14,653 nucleotides of DNA from CAUPWF01 sp964369425 (lineage in GTDB: Bacteria > Bacillota > Clostridia > Lachnospirales > Lachnospiraceae). A model generated the notes under the pieces. It was not told the DNA's origin. It saw only the letters and a list, made by a program, of their open reading frames with translations, and ran no database searches. Shown here one piece after another: positions 1 through 6,225 of the stretch (the first letter of the stretch is position 1; the number at the start of each line of letters is the position of its first letter). The translations under genes and the position numbers were made by a program. Where the stretch lies: NCBI GenBank assembly GCA_964369425.1, contig CAYJGW010000061.1, forward strand, positions 1-14,653, in the 5' to 3' direction.

Positions 1-186
1 TTCACTCATTGTTTTACGTACTTACAATAAGAATGTTTTGAAAAATACGTAAATTATAACTCGGAGGCAACCAGAGTATTAAGAAGGAAGAATTTGTGGA
101 GACTATTGTAATATCAGTTTTTTAAATGATATTGATATTTTAAGGCTGAATTGTTACGAAAGTTACTATGAAATTATAAAAATCAC
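1..186. other. Upstream intergenic region without a recognisable gene
   Basis: I find no supported coding sequence here. Visible structure is limited to an inverted repeat TTTACGTA (13-20) / TACGTAAA (46-53) and a 7-bp hairpin AATATCA (110-116) / TGATATT (127-133) whose 10-base loop holds a run of six T. Neither is followed by a T-tract typical of a terminator. A weak promoter-like pair TTGTTA (151-156) and TTATAA (174-179), 17 bases apart, precedes the better rpsF promoter. Confidence 0.5.
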
Positions 187-215
187 TTGAAATCTTGTGA
201 ATAATGTGTTATGAT
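187..215 (+). promoter_or_regulatory. Sigma-A promoter of the rpsF-ssb-rpsR operon
   Basis: TTGAAA at 187-192 and TATGAT at 210-215 are separated by exactly 17 bases, close to the vegetative consensus. Transcription would begin near 222, giving a leader of about 87 bases before rpsF. That leader contains the structured element described next. Confidence 0.75.
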
Positions 216-234
216 AGGACACTGTGAAACAAGA

Positions 235-250
235 TGTCATGTAAATGACA
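235..250 (+). promoter_or_regulatory. Small hairpin early in the rpsF leader
   Basis: TGTCAT (235-240) pairs with ATGACA (245-250) across a four-base loop. It lies just upstream of the S6:S18-like element and could isolate it from the 5' end of the transcript. It has no T-tract of its own, so I do not call it a terminator. Confidence 0.4.
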
Positions 251-255
251 AGATT

Positions 256-300
256 TTTCCTTGCTCTTTCGTAGGGGAAGAGCCAGAGACCGTAAGGAGG
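256..300 (+). promoter_or_regulatory. S6:S18-binding leader element that sequesters the rpsF ribosome binding site
   Basis: An outer stem can form between 256-262 (TTTCCTT) and 294-300 (AAGGAGG), so the rpsF Shine-Dalgarno is the 3' strand of the stem. An inner 8-bp hairpin pairs 263-270 with 276-283 around a five-base loop. The ten unpaired bases 284-293 on the 3' side contain ACCG (289-292). From family knowledge, the S6:S18 complex binds a two-helix leader with a bulged CCG in rpsF mRNAs of many bacteria and represses translation. Helix arrangement, the CCG on the 3' strand and position before rpsF all fit. The pairing is read from sequence; the autoregulatory role is inferred from the family. 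Confidence 0.75.
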
Positions 301-308
301 TAGAAGAA

Positions 309-596
309 ATGAATAAGTATGAATTATGTGTTGTTCTTAGCGCAAAAATTGAAGATGATGAAAGAACAGCAGCACTAGAGAAAGTGAAAGGTTATGTTAC
401 ACGTTTTGGTGGGAATATAGCTGATGTTGATGAATGGGGTAAGAAGAGATTAGCTTACGAAATTCAAAAAATGAAAGAAGGATATTACTATTTCATCCAC
501 TTTGAGTCTGATGCAACAGTTCCAGCAGAAGTAGAGCGTAGAATCCGTATCATGGACAATGTACTCAGATATTTATGCGTTAAACAAGAAGCATAA
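309..596 (+). CDS. rpsF: Small ribosomal subunit protein S6 (bS6)
   Basis: A 95-residue protein beginning MNKYELCVVLSAK, with the S6 features GGNI...DEWGKKRLAYEI and MDNVLRYL near the C-terminus. S6 pairs with S18 on the platform of the 30S subunit and binds 16S rRNA. I chose ATG 309, not the in-frame TTG at 261, because AAGGAGG at 294-300 is 8 bases before it and the protein then matches the usual bS6 length and N-terminus. The region between 261 and 309 is better explained as the structured leader. It is the first gene of the classic rpsF-ssb-rpsR operon, 20 bases before ssb. It is probably autoregulated with S18 through the leader. Confidence 0.97.
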   Translation: MNKYELCVVLSAKIEDDERTAALEKVKGYVTRFGGNIADVDEWGKKRLAYEIQKMKEGYYYFIHFESDATVPAEVERRIRIMDNVLRYLCVKQEA

Positions 597-616
597 TAGA
601 AAAGAGAGGACAATAA

Positions 617-1057
617 ATGAATAAAGTAATTTTAATGGGGCGTTTGACAAGAGATCCTGAAATTAGATATTCAGGTGGAGAGTCACAATTAGCAATCGGA
701 AGATATACAGTAGCCGTTGATCGTCGTTTCAAAAGAGATGGTGAGGCATCAGCAGATTTTATAAATTGCGTAGTGTTCGGTAAATCAGCAGAGTTTACAG
801 AAAAATATTTCCGTCAAGGAACAAAAGTAACAATCTGTGGACGTATTCAGACAGGTAGCTATACGAACAAAGATGGAGTGAAAGTATATACTACTGAAGT
901 TGTGGTAGAAGAACAAGAGTTCGCAGAAAGCAAAGCAACAAATGCAGCGAATACTGGAGGATTCCAAACAAACCAAAGTTCAGCACCAAGTGCAGATATC
1001 GGTGATGGATTTATGAATATTCCAGACGGAATAGACGAAGAATTACCATTCAGCTAA
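617..1057 (+). CDS. ssb: Single-stranded DNA-binding protein SSB
   Basis: A 146-residue protein with the bacterial SSB OB-fold over about residues 1-105: MNKVILMGRLTRDPEIRY at the start, then DFINCVVFGKSAEF and the GRIQTGSYTNKDG...YTTEVVVEE strands. A low-complexity linker rich in Asn, Ser and Gly follows (about 106-135), then the acidic tail DEELPFS. SSB coats single-stranded DNA and its acidic tip docks partner proteins in replication and repair. The tip normally ends in Pro-Phe; here a serine follows the phenylalanine. GAGAGGA lies a few bases before ATG 617. The position between rpsF and rpsR is the usual one, so it shares the promoter and leader at 187-300. Confidence 0.97.
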   Translation: MNKVILMGRLTRDPEIRYSGGESQLAIGRYTVAVDRRFKRDGEASADFINCVVFGKSAEFTEKYFRQGTKVTICGRIQTGSYTNKDGVKVYTTEVVVEEQEFAESKATNAANTGGFQTNQSSAPSADIGDGFMNIPDGIDEELPFS

Positions 1058-1110
1058 GCGAATAAATAGAATCACGTGAAGTGAAAAGATTATGATGGAG
1101 GTATAAGATT

Positions 1111-1374
1111 ATGTCTAACGAGAGATCAAGAGGCGATTCACCTATGAGAAGAAAAGGTGGAATGCGCAGACGTAAAAAAGTATGTGTGTTCTGTGGTAAA
1201 GAGAACAACGAAATAGATTACAAAGATGTTGCAAAATTAAAGAAATATATTTCTGAGAGAGGGAAAATCCTTCCAAGAAGAATTACAGGAAGCTGTGCAA
1301 AGCATCAAAGAGCAGTGACTGTAGCAGTTAAAAGAGCTCGTCACGTAGCATTAATGCCATACGTACAAGACTAA
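1111..1374 (+). CDS. rpsR: Small ribosomal subunit protein S18 (bS18), zinc-ribbon type
   Basis: An 87-residue basic protein with the S18 core: YKDVAKLKKYISERGKILPRR... is visible at about residues 37-57, followed by the C-terminal VKRARHVALMPY. Cys25 and Cys28 (CVFC) together with Cys62 and His65 (CAKH) make a likely zinc site, so this is the zinc-binding form, in contrast to S18 paralogues that have lost the cysteines. GGAGGT at 1097-1102 sets the start. S18 forms the heterodimer with S6 that is both a 30S component and the presumed ligand of the leader at 256-300. It is the last gene of the operon, with a terminator beginning 13 bases after the stop. Confidence 0.97.
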   Translation: MSNERSRGDSPMRRKGGMRRRKKVCVFCGKENNEIDYKDVAKLKKYISERGKILPRRITGSCAKHQRAVTVAVKRARHVALMPYVQD

Positions 1375-1386
1375 GAGAAAATAATG

Positions 1387-1440
1387 AAAACCTGCTGAAT
1401 TAAATGCCGTTAATAGTCATTTAGTTTTGCAGGTTTTTTA
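1387..1440 (+). terminator. Intrinsic terminator after rpsR
   Basis: AAAACCTGC (1387-1395) pairs with GCAGGTTTT (1429-1437), continuing into TT. The interior can pair further through TAAATG (1401-1406) and CATTTA (1418-1423). The T-tract completes a standard Rho-independent terminator and separates the ribosomal operon from the two-component system. Confidence 0.88.
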
Positions 1441-1482
1441 ATAGTTATTTATAGTTCTTTTATATTTACTTATCTGCTTTCA

Positions 1483-1491
1483 TGCTATAAT
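1483..1491 (+). promoter_or_regulatory. Extended -10 promoter of the histidine kinase operon
   Basis: TGCTATAAT at 1483-1491 is a TGN-TATAAT extended -10 element. The -35 side is weak: TTTACT at 1465-1470 is 15 bases from the -10 hexamer, and TATTTA at 1463-1468 is 17 bases away. Transcription would start near 1498, about 33 bases before the kinase start codon. Confidence 0.6.
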
Positions 1492-1530
1492 ACTGATATT
1501 GGGAAATAGTGAGATAGTGGAGAAATAAAA

Positions 1531-3030
1531 ATGAAAATGAGATTTAAAACAAGACTGATTGTAGCATTTATTACGATAACTGTAATACCAATGCTTTTGA
1601 GTTTTAGCATTATACTAGGTCTAGGAGCATTTCAGATTAATCGTATACAAGATAGTTATGGAATTACTGGGATTGACTACCAAAGTCTCTCGAGTTCACT
1701 GTATTTATTTGACACATTGACAGATAAATTGTACGATGAATTGAAGGTTACGGCAGAAGAAGATGCAGATCAATTGGAAGATGCTCAGTTTTTGCAGCAG
1801 TTTAATCAGAGGTTAACACCGCATAATTCTTATCTAGTTATAAAACAAGGAGCAATATTTTCCTATATTGGCGATAGTGTGAAATTCGAAGAATTAGGTA
1901 ACAATGCATTGGTGCTTGAAGATGCAGTTCAAGAAGTAAGTGCAATAACCACATATATTGAAGGGGAATCTCCAGCTTTGATGAAGTGTGTAGCATTTAC
2001 AAATTCGAACGATGAGCAAGGAATTGCTTATATCATCACAGATGCCAGCCAAATGCTACCTGAGATGGAAGACTTTTTAACAGGGATAGTAGTTACAATT
2101 GTAGCAGTGCTGATACTGACGGGAATGGCATTGGTATTTTGGATTAGGCAAGGAGTCCTAGAGCCATTGAATAAGATGCGTCTAGCTGCCCAGAATATTA
2201 AAGACGGGAATTTAGAGTTTGAACTTGTGCCAGATTCAGATGATGAATTAGGTCAACTGTGTAAAGATTTTGAGGAGATGCGACAGCGTTTGCGAGATAA
2301 TGCACAAGAAAAACTTGTGTATGATAAAGAGAGTAAGGAACTTATTAGCAATATTTCACACGATTTAAAGACTCCGATTACAGCGATCAAAGGTTATGCT
2401 GAAGGGATAATGGATGGTGTCGCAGATACAGATGAGAAGCGAGATAAGTACATTCGAACTATATATAATAAGGCGAATGAGATGAATATGTTAATTAATG
2501 AACTAACACTATACTCTAAAGTAGATACGAATCGTATTCCGTATGAGTTCCATACGCTGTCAGTAGATGATTACTTTGATGATTGCGCAGAAGACTTAAG
2601 TTTAGAATTGGAATCAAAAGGCGTAGAGTTTGTCTACCATAATTACGCAGAACAAGGTACAAAAGTAATAGGAGACCCAGAACAGATTAAAAGAGTAATA
2701 CACAATATTGTGAATAACTCTGTTAAATATATGGATAAAGAAAAGCCATATATAAGCTTGCACTTAAAAGATGTAGGAGATTTTATACAAATAGATGTTG
2801 AAGATAATGGAAAAGGAATAGAAAGTAAAGATTTACCTTATGTCTTCGATCGGTTTTACCGTACGGATACATCAAGAAACTCTGCAACAGGAGGCAGCGG
2901 AATTGGTCTTTCAATTGTAAAGAAAATCATAGAAGAGCATGGTGGGAAAATCTGGGCCACGAGTCGATTAGGCGTTGGAACAGTTATGCATTTTGTAATT
3001 AGAAAATATCAGGAGGTACCAAATGAGTAA
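1531..3030 (+). CDS. Membrane sensor histidine kinase (HAMP-HisKA-HATPase)
   Basis: A 499-residue kinase. One membrane helix lies at about residues 9-33 and a second at about 183-205, enclosing an extracytoplasmic sensor of roughly 150 residues that I do not recognise. HAMP follows at about 205-258. The phosphoacceptor is His277 in ISHDLKTP. The ATPase domain shows the N box (NIVNNSVKY, from residue 392), G1 box DNGKGI (425-430), an F-box-like VFDRFYRTD and G2 box GGSGIGL (454-460). It should autophosphorylate and pass phosphate to the regulator encoded next. The reading frames overlap by 8 bases, which implies translational coupling. The stimulus cannot be told from sequence. The architecture resembles PhoR/VicK-like class I kinases but lacks an obvious PAS domain. 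Confidence 0.93.
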   Translation: MKMRFKTRLIVAFITITVIPMLLSFSIILGLGAFQINRIQDSYGITGIDYQSLSSSLYLFDTLTDKLYDELKVTAEEDADQLEDAQFLQQFNQRLTPHNSYLVIKQGAIFSYIGDSVKFEELGNNALVLEDAVQEVSAITTYIEGESPALMKCVAFTNSNDEQGIAYIITDASQMLPEMEDFLTGIVVTIVAVLILTGMALVFWIRQGVLEPLNKMRLAAQNIKDGNLEFELVPDSDDELGQLCKDFEEMRQRLRDNAQEKLVYDKESKELISNISHDLKTPITAIKGYAEGIMDGVADTDEKRDKYIRTIYNKANEMNMLINELTLYSKVDTNRIPYEFHTLSVDDYFDDCAEDLSLELESKGVEFVYHNYAEQGTKVIGDPEQIKRVIHNIVNNSVKYMDKEKPYISLHLKDVGDFIQIDVEDNGKGIESKDLPYVFDRFYRTDTSRNSATGGSGIGLSIVKKIIEEHGGKIWATSRLGVGTVMHFVIRKYQEVPNE

Positions 3031-3712
3031 AATACTAATAGTAGAAGACGAACAAGCAATCGCAGAACTACAGAAAGACTATTTGGAGATTAGTGGATTT
3101 GAAGTAGATACACTGCACGATGGAGAAGAAGGACTAAAAAGAGCACTAGAAGAAGAGTATGATTTAATTATTTTGGATTTAATGCTTCCAAAAGTAGATG
3201 GATTTGAAATATGTAAGGAAGTAAGAAAAGTCAAGAATACTCCAATAATGATGGTATCTGCAAAAAAAGACGATATAGATAAGATAAGAGGGTTAGGACT
3301 TGGTGCAGATGATTACATGACCAAGCCCTTTAGTCCAAGCGAGTTAGTTGCGAGAGTAAAAGCACATCTTGCTCGATATGAACGCTTGATCAGCACTAAT
3401 ATACAAGAAAATACTGTGATAGAGATACGTGGACTTAAAATAGATATTACAGCAAGACGAGTATGGATTAATGGAGAAGAAAGACAATTTACGACAAAAG
3501 AATTTGATTTACTTACATTCCTAGCAAGTCATCCAAACCATGTATATTCTAAAGACGAATTATTCAGTGAAATTTGGGATATGGAATCTATAGGAGATAT
3601 AGCAACAGTAACAGTACACATTAAAAAAGTACGCGAAAAAATAGAGCTTGATACATCAAATCCACAATATATAGAGACAATTTGGGGCGTTGGATATAGA
3701 TTCAAGATGTGA
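3023..3712 (+). CDS. OmpR/PhoB-family response regulator
   Basis: A 229-residue regulator. The receiver domain (about 1-120) has the acidic pair Glu8-Asp9, phosphoacceptor Asp52 in ILDLMLP, Ser79 and Lys101 in the TKPF motif. The C-terminal winged helix (about 130-229) includes ERQFTTKEFDLLTFLA, TVTVHIKKVREKIE and the final GVGYRFKM typical of OmpR/PhoB DNA-binding domains. The start ATG overlaps the kinase stop region and is preceded by AGGAGGT at 3011-3017, so the two proteins are a cognate pair. Targets are unknown. The neighbouring ktrB operon is a guess only, since a terminator and the repeat array intervene. The final base of the stop codon is the first base of a 15-base inverted match to the downstream repeat. 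Confidence 0.95.
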   Translation: MSKILIVEDEQAIAELQKDYLEISGFEVDTLHDGEEGLKRALEEEYDLIILDLMLPKVDGFEICKEVRKVKNTPIMMVSAKKDDIDKIRGLGLGADDYMTKPFSPSELVARVKAHLARYERLISTNIQENTVIEIRGLKIDITARRVWINGEERQFTTKEFDLLTFLASHPNHVYSKDELFSEIWDMESIGDIATVTVHIKKVREKIELDTSNPQYIETIWGVGYRFKM

Positions 3713-3726
3713 TTCAACTATTTAGC
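3712..3726. repeat. 15-base inverted match to the 106-bp repeat
   Basis: ATTCAACTATTTAGC here is the exact reverse complement of GCTAAATAGTTGAAT, found in the repeat units at 3871-3885 and 3977-3991. Similarity stops at both ends. It is either a remnant of an inverted repeat copy or a pairing partner for the repeat in a read-through transcript. Confidence 0.8.
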
Positions 3727-3737
3727 AGTGTAAATGG

Positions 3738-3795
3738 AAGAGAGACAGTTGTGAGCGAATTCATTCGCCCACAACTGTCTCTCTTTTATTTATAG
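3738..3795 (+). terminator. Strong intrinsic terminator after the response regulator
   Basis: The arms 3738-3753 and 3770-3785 are perfectly complementary over 16 bases. After one A/C mismatch (3754/3769), five more pairs (GCGAA 3755-3759 with TTCGC 3764-3768) lead to a four-base loop. The stem is 22 positions long and is followed by a T-rich tail ending just before the repeat array. This is unusually long for a terminator stem. Confidence 0.9.
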
Positions 3796-4054
3796 GGCGT
3801 TTAGCCCTACATCGAGCATGATCGATGCGAAGCAGAGATGAGTCTGTGAAACAGACCATGAGAGATGCTGGCTAAATAGTTGAATGAAGTGGAGAGAAGG
3901 GGGCGTTTAGCCCTACATCGAGCATGATCGATGCGAAGCAGAGATGAGTCTGTGAAACAGACCATGAGAGATGCTGGCTAAATAGTTGAATGAAGTGGAG
4001 AGAAGGGGGCGTTTAGCCCTACATCGAGCATGATCGATGCGAAGCAGAGATGAG
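3795..4054. repeat. Tandem array of a 106-bp structured repeat (2.45 copies)
   Basis: Complete units occupy 3795-3900 and 3901-4006 and are identical base for base. A third is cut after 48 bases at 4054. The unit is about 48% GC by hand count, above the flanking DNA. It contains GGGC/GCCC around a five-base loop (3795-3807), CATCGA/TCGATG (3810-3815 and 3822-3827), the mini-hairpin GCGAAGC (3827-3833) and GTCTGT-GAA-ACAGAC (3842-3856). TTTAGCC (3800-3806) can close against GGCTAAA (3870-3876), and AGCA (3831-3834) against TGCT (3866-3869), giving a three-way junction. The period of 106 is not a multiple of three and no supported reading frame crosses the array. Possible identities are a REP/MITE-like element or a transcribed structured RNA; the sequence does not decide. 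Confidence 0.93.
3800..3876. other. Predicted three-way-junction fold in repeat unit 1 (same in unit 2, 3906-3982)
   Basis: P1 is 3800-3806 with 3870-3876 (7 bp). P2 is 3810-3815 with 3822-3827 (6 bp, six-base loop). P3 is 3831-3834 with 3866-3869 (4 bp), then a purine-rich internal loop (3835-3841 and 3857-3865), then 3842-3847 with 3851-3856 (6 bp, GAA triloop). P1 and P3 abut without unpaired bases on the 3' side. The pairing was found by eye, not by energy calculation, and which strand is transcribed, if either, is not known. The partial third copy keeps P2 but lacks the distal half of P3 and the 3' strand of P1. Confidence 0.5.
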
Positions 4055-4081
4055 GTGTGTTTTATCGTTGTAAATTAACAC

Positions 4082-4109
4082 TAGACAATTAGAAAAAATG
4101 TAGTATACT
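4082..4109 (+). promoter_or_regulatory. Sigma-A promoter of the ktrB operon
   Basis: TAGACA (4082-4087) and TATACT (4104-4109) are 16 bases apart, each one mismatch from consensus. Transcription would start near 4116, leaving a leader of about 38 bases, too short for a ydaO-type c-di-AMP riboswitch. The promoter lies 28 bases downstream of the end of the repeat array. Confidence 0.65.
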
Positions 4110-4153
4110 GAATCTGTATCAAAAATTTGCAGCGATGTACAGAGGAAAAGGAA

Positions 4154-5542
4154 ATGATTGAAAATTTAAACGAAAAGTCAAAGATAAGAGTGAGACTTAC
4201 AGCAATGCAGCAACTAGCATTAGGCTTTTTATTGGTTATTCTTGTAGGGGCGGTATTACTGTGGTTGCCTATTTCTAATGTGGAAGGGCACATACCGTTT
4301 ATAGATGCATTATTCTCATCAACGAGTGCAGTGTGTGTAACGGGGCTTATGACAATTGTGCCAGCGACGCAGTTTACTATATTTGGAAAGGTTGTGCTGT
4401 TGTGTCTTATACAGATTGGCGGATTAGGAGTTATTGCGTGTACCATGGGCTTCTTTGTTATGATAGGGAAGAAAATTACGGTAAAAGAAAGAGTAGTTAT
4501 TCAGCAGTCCTATAACTTAGACACACTAAGTGGATTAGTGAACCTTATTTTAAAAATTATCAAAATGACCCTTGCAGTCGAGTTAATAGGGGCGATCTTA
4601 TTTGCGATTCAGTTTGTACCAGAGTATGGGGCAATAGGATTATGGTATGCTATTTTTCACTCTATTTCAGCGTTTTGTAACGCAGGAATTGATTTGTTGG
4701 GAGCGGATAGTTTTATGGCTTATGCAAATAACCCGTTAATCAATTTTACGACAATGATGTTGATAGTGGTCGGAGGTCTTGGTTTTACAGTGTGGCTTGA
4801 TATTTTAGGGAAAACCAAATTAATAGCTAAGGGGAAAGTGTCATTTATGAAAGCGGTTCATAAATTACAATTACACTCAAAAATTGTTATACTTATGACA
4901 TTTATTCTAATTGTAAGTGGGACAGTGCTGGTTGCATTGTTAGAATGGAACAATCCAGAAACATTGGGAAATCTAAACACTCCTAATAAAATGATGGCGT
5001 CTCTTTTTCAATCAGTGACAACTAGAACAGCGGGATTTGCGACTGTGAATCAAGCAGGACTAAAAGAAGAAACAGCATTTATTTCTATAATATTGATGTT
5101 TATAGGAGGATCACCTGCGGGTACAGCAGGTGGAGTAAAGACTACAACCATATTTATGATTATAATTACATGTGTTGCCATTATTAATGGAAGACGTGAT
5201 ACAGAATGTTTTGGACGCAAGATTCCTGAAACCAATATTCGAACGGGAATGAGTATTATTATAGTATCTTTTGCGTTTTTGTTATTAGGAAATGTATTGA
5301 TGAATATTACGGAAGATGCTAGTTTTATAGATGTTGCTTATGAAATAGGCTCGGCACTTGGTACGGTAGGGTTGACAAGGGGCTTAACTCCCGAACTGAG
5401 CACTTGGGGAAAATTAATAGACATTGTTTTTATGTATATAGGACGAACTGGTCCAATTACCATAGCTCTTGCATTTGGATACAGGAGACAATCACAGACA
5501 GTACAAAGAGAATTGCCTACGAAAAGAATTATTGTAGGGTAA
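4154..5542 (+). CDS. ktrB: Ktr/Trk potassium uptake channel subunit KtrB
   Basis: A 462-residue membrane protein of the TrkH/KtrB superfamily, built of four M1-pore-M2 repeats. The selectivity filters are visible in order: TSAVCVTG (57-64), SAFCNAG (172-178), TTRTAGF (289-295) and ALGTVGL (401-407), each with the conserved glycine. The intramembrane gating loop GGSPAGTAGGVK is at 318-329. It imports K+ together with the cytosolic ring subunit encoded next. I prefer ATG 4154, with AGAGG 8 bases before it, to an in-frame TTG at 4127 that lacks a ribosome binding site. Its length and the single-RCK partner favour KtrB over the larger TrkH. It is the first gene of a five-gene block. Confidence 0.95.
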   Translation: MIENLNEKSKIRVRLTAMQQLALGFLLVILVGAVLLWLPISNVEGHIPFIDALFSSTSAVCVTGLMTIVPATQFTIFGKVVLLCLIQIGGLGVIACTMGFFVMIGKKITVKERVVIQQSYNLDTLSGLVNLILKIIKMTLAVELIGAILFAIQFVPEYGAIGLWYAIFHSISAFCNAGIDLLGADSFMAYANNPLINFTTMMLIVVGGLGFTVWLDILGKTKLIAKGKVSFMKAVHKLQLHSKIVILMTFILIVSGTVLVALLEWNNPETLGNLNTPNKMMASLFQSVTTRTAGFATVNQAGLKEETAFISIILMFIGGSPAGTAGGVKTTTIFMIIITCVAIINGRRDTECFGRKIPETNIRTGMSIIIVSFAFLLLGNVLMNITEDASFIDVAYEIGSALGTVGLTRGLTPELSTWGKLIDIVFMYIGRTGPITIALAFGYRRQSQTVQRELPTKRIIVG

Positions 5543-5557
5543 GGAGAAACGAAGAGA

Positions 5558-6217
5558 ATGAAAAAACAATATGCAGTATTAGGTTTGGGGAAATTTGGTT
5601 ATAGTGTAGCGTTAAAATTAGAAAATTTAGGGTGTGATGTAATTGTAGTAGATAATTGTGTGGAGAAGATTCAAGAAATATCTGATATGGTTACATATGC
5701 GATAAGGGCAGATATAGAAGAGCCAAATGTAATGCGATCACTAGGGGCAAGAAATTTAGATGGAGCAATTATAGGTGTAGCTGAAAATTTAGAAGCTAGT
5801 ATCATGGCAACCATCGTTGCAAAAGAAGTAGGAATTCCATATATCATAGCAAAGGCACAAAATGAAATGCATGCGACGATACTAAAAAAAGTAGGTGCAG
5901 ATACAATTGTATTTCCAGAAAAGGAAATGGGAAGTCGTATTGCCAAGAGTTTGGTGTCTACCAACTTTGCAGACTGGATTGAACTTTCGCCAGAGTTTAG
6001 TCTAGTGGAGACGGAGATTCCATCGGTTTGGGTAGGGAAATCTCTGTTTGAGTTACGGGTACGACAAAAATATGACATCAACGTTGTGGGAGTGATTATC
6101 GATGGAGAAGTAGAGGTTAACTTTGATCCAAACCAACCACTTCCAGAAAAATCGATTCTCATACTGATTGGTTCTAATAAGTCTTTGCAGCGATTTAAGA
6201 AGTTAAAGATGGAATAG
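5558..6217 (+). CDS. ktrA: Ktr/Trk potassium uptake regulatory subunit KtrA (RCK protein)
   Basis: A 219-residue cytosolic protein with one RCK_N domain (about 1-135) and one RCK_C domain (about 136-219). The Rossmann motif GLGKFG is at 9-14 and an acidic residue (Asp32) ends the second strand, as in ATP/ADP- and NAD(H)-binding RCK proteins. In the family, KtrA forms an octameric ring that gates KtrB in response to nucleotides, and the RCK_C domain is a known c-di-AMP target in several Firmicutes. Whether this one binds c-di-AMP cannot be read here. It starts 15 bases after ktrB with AAGGAGA upstream. E. coli TrkA is about twice as long with two RCK modules, so KtrA is the better name. Confidence 0.94.
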   Translation: MKKQYAVLGLGKFGYSVALKLENLGCDVIVVDNCVEKIQEISDMVTYAIRADIEEPNVMRSLGARNLDGAIIGVAENLEASIMATIVAKEVGIPYIIAKAQNEMHATILKKVGADTIVFPEKEMGSRIAKSLVSTNFADWIELSPEFSLVETEIPSVWVGKSLFELRVRQKYDINVVGVIIDGEVEVNFDPNQPLPEKSILILIGSNKSLQRFKKLKME

Positions 6218-6225
6218 GAGAAAGA

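Noticed and set aside
110..133. AATATCA/TGATATT hairpin as a terminator of an upstream gene
   Set aside because: The stem is all but one pair-step AT-rich, the loop is large and no T-tract follows the stem.
211..303. 30-codon frame starting in the rpsF -10 region
   Set aside because: Its ATG lies upstream of the expected transcript start and has no ribosome binding site. The stretch is explained by the structured leader.
3831..3869. Hammerhead-ribozyme-like arrangement in the repeat: a GATGA stretch, a stem with GAA loop, then CATGA
   Set aside because: The first core strand lacks the CU of CUGAUGA and the second lacks the required GAAA. The resemblance is partial, so I do not call a ribozyme.
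3825..3875. 16-residue reading frame repeated in each unit (ATG 3825 to TAA 3875, again at 3931-3981)
   Set aside because: There is no ribosome binding site before either ATG, the frame is very short, and the 106-base period shifts frame between units. The sequence is better explained by its palindromes.
3795..4054. CRISPR array
   Set aside because: The units are contiguous 106-base copies with no unique spacers, and no cas genes are in the window.
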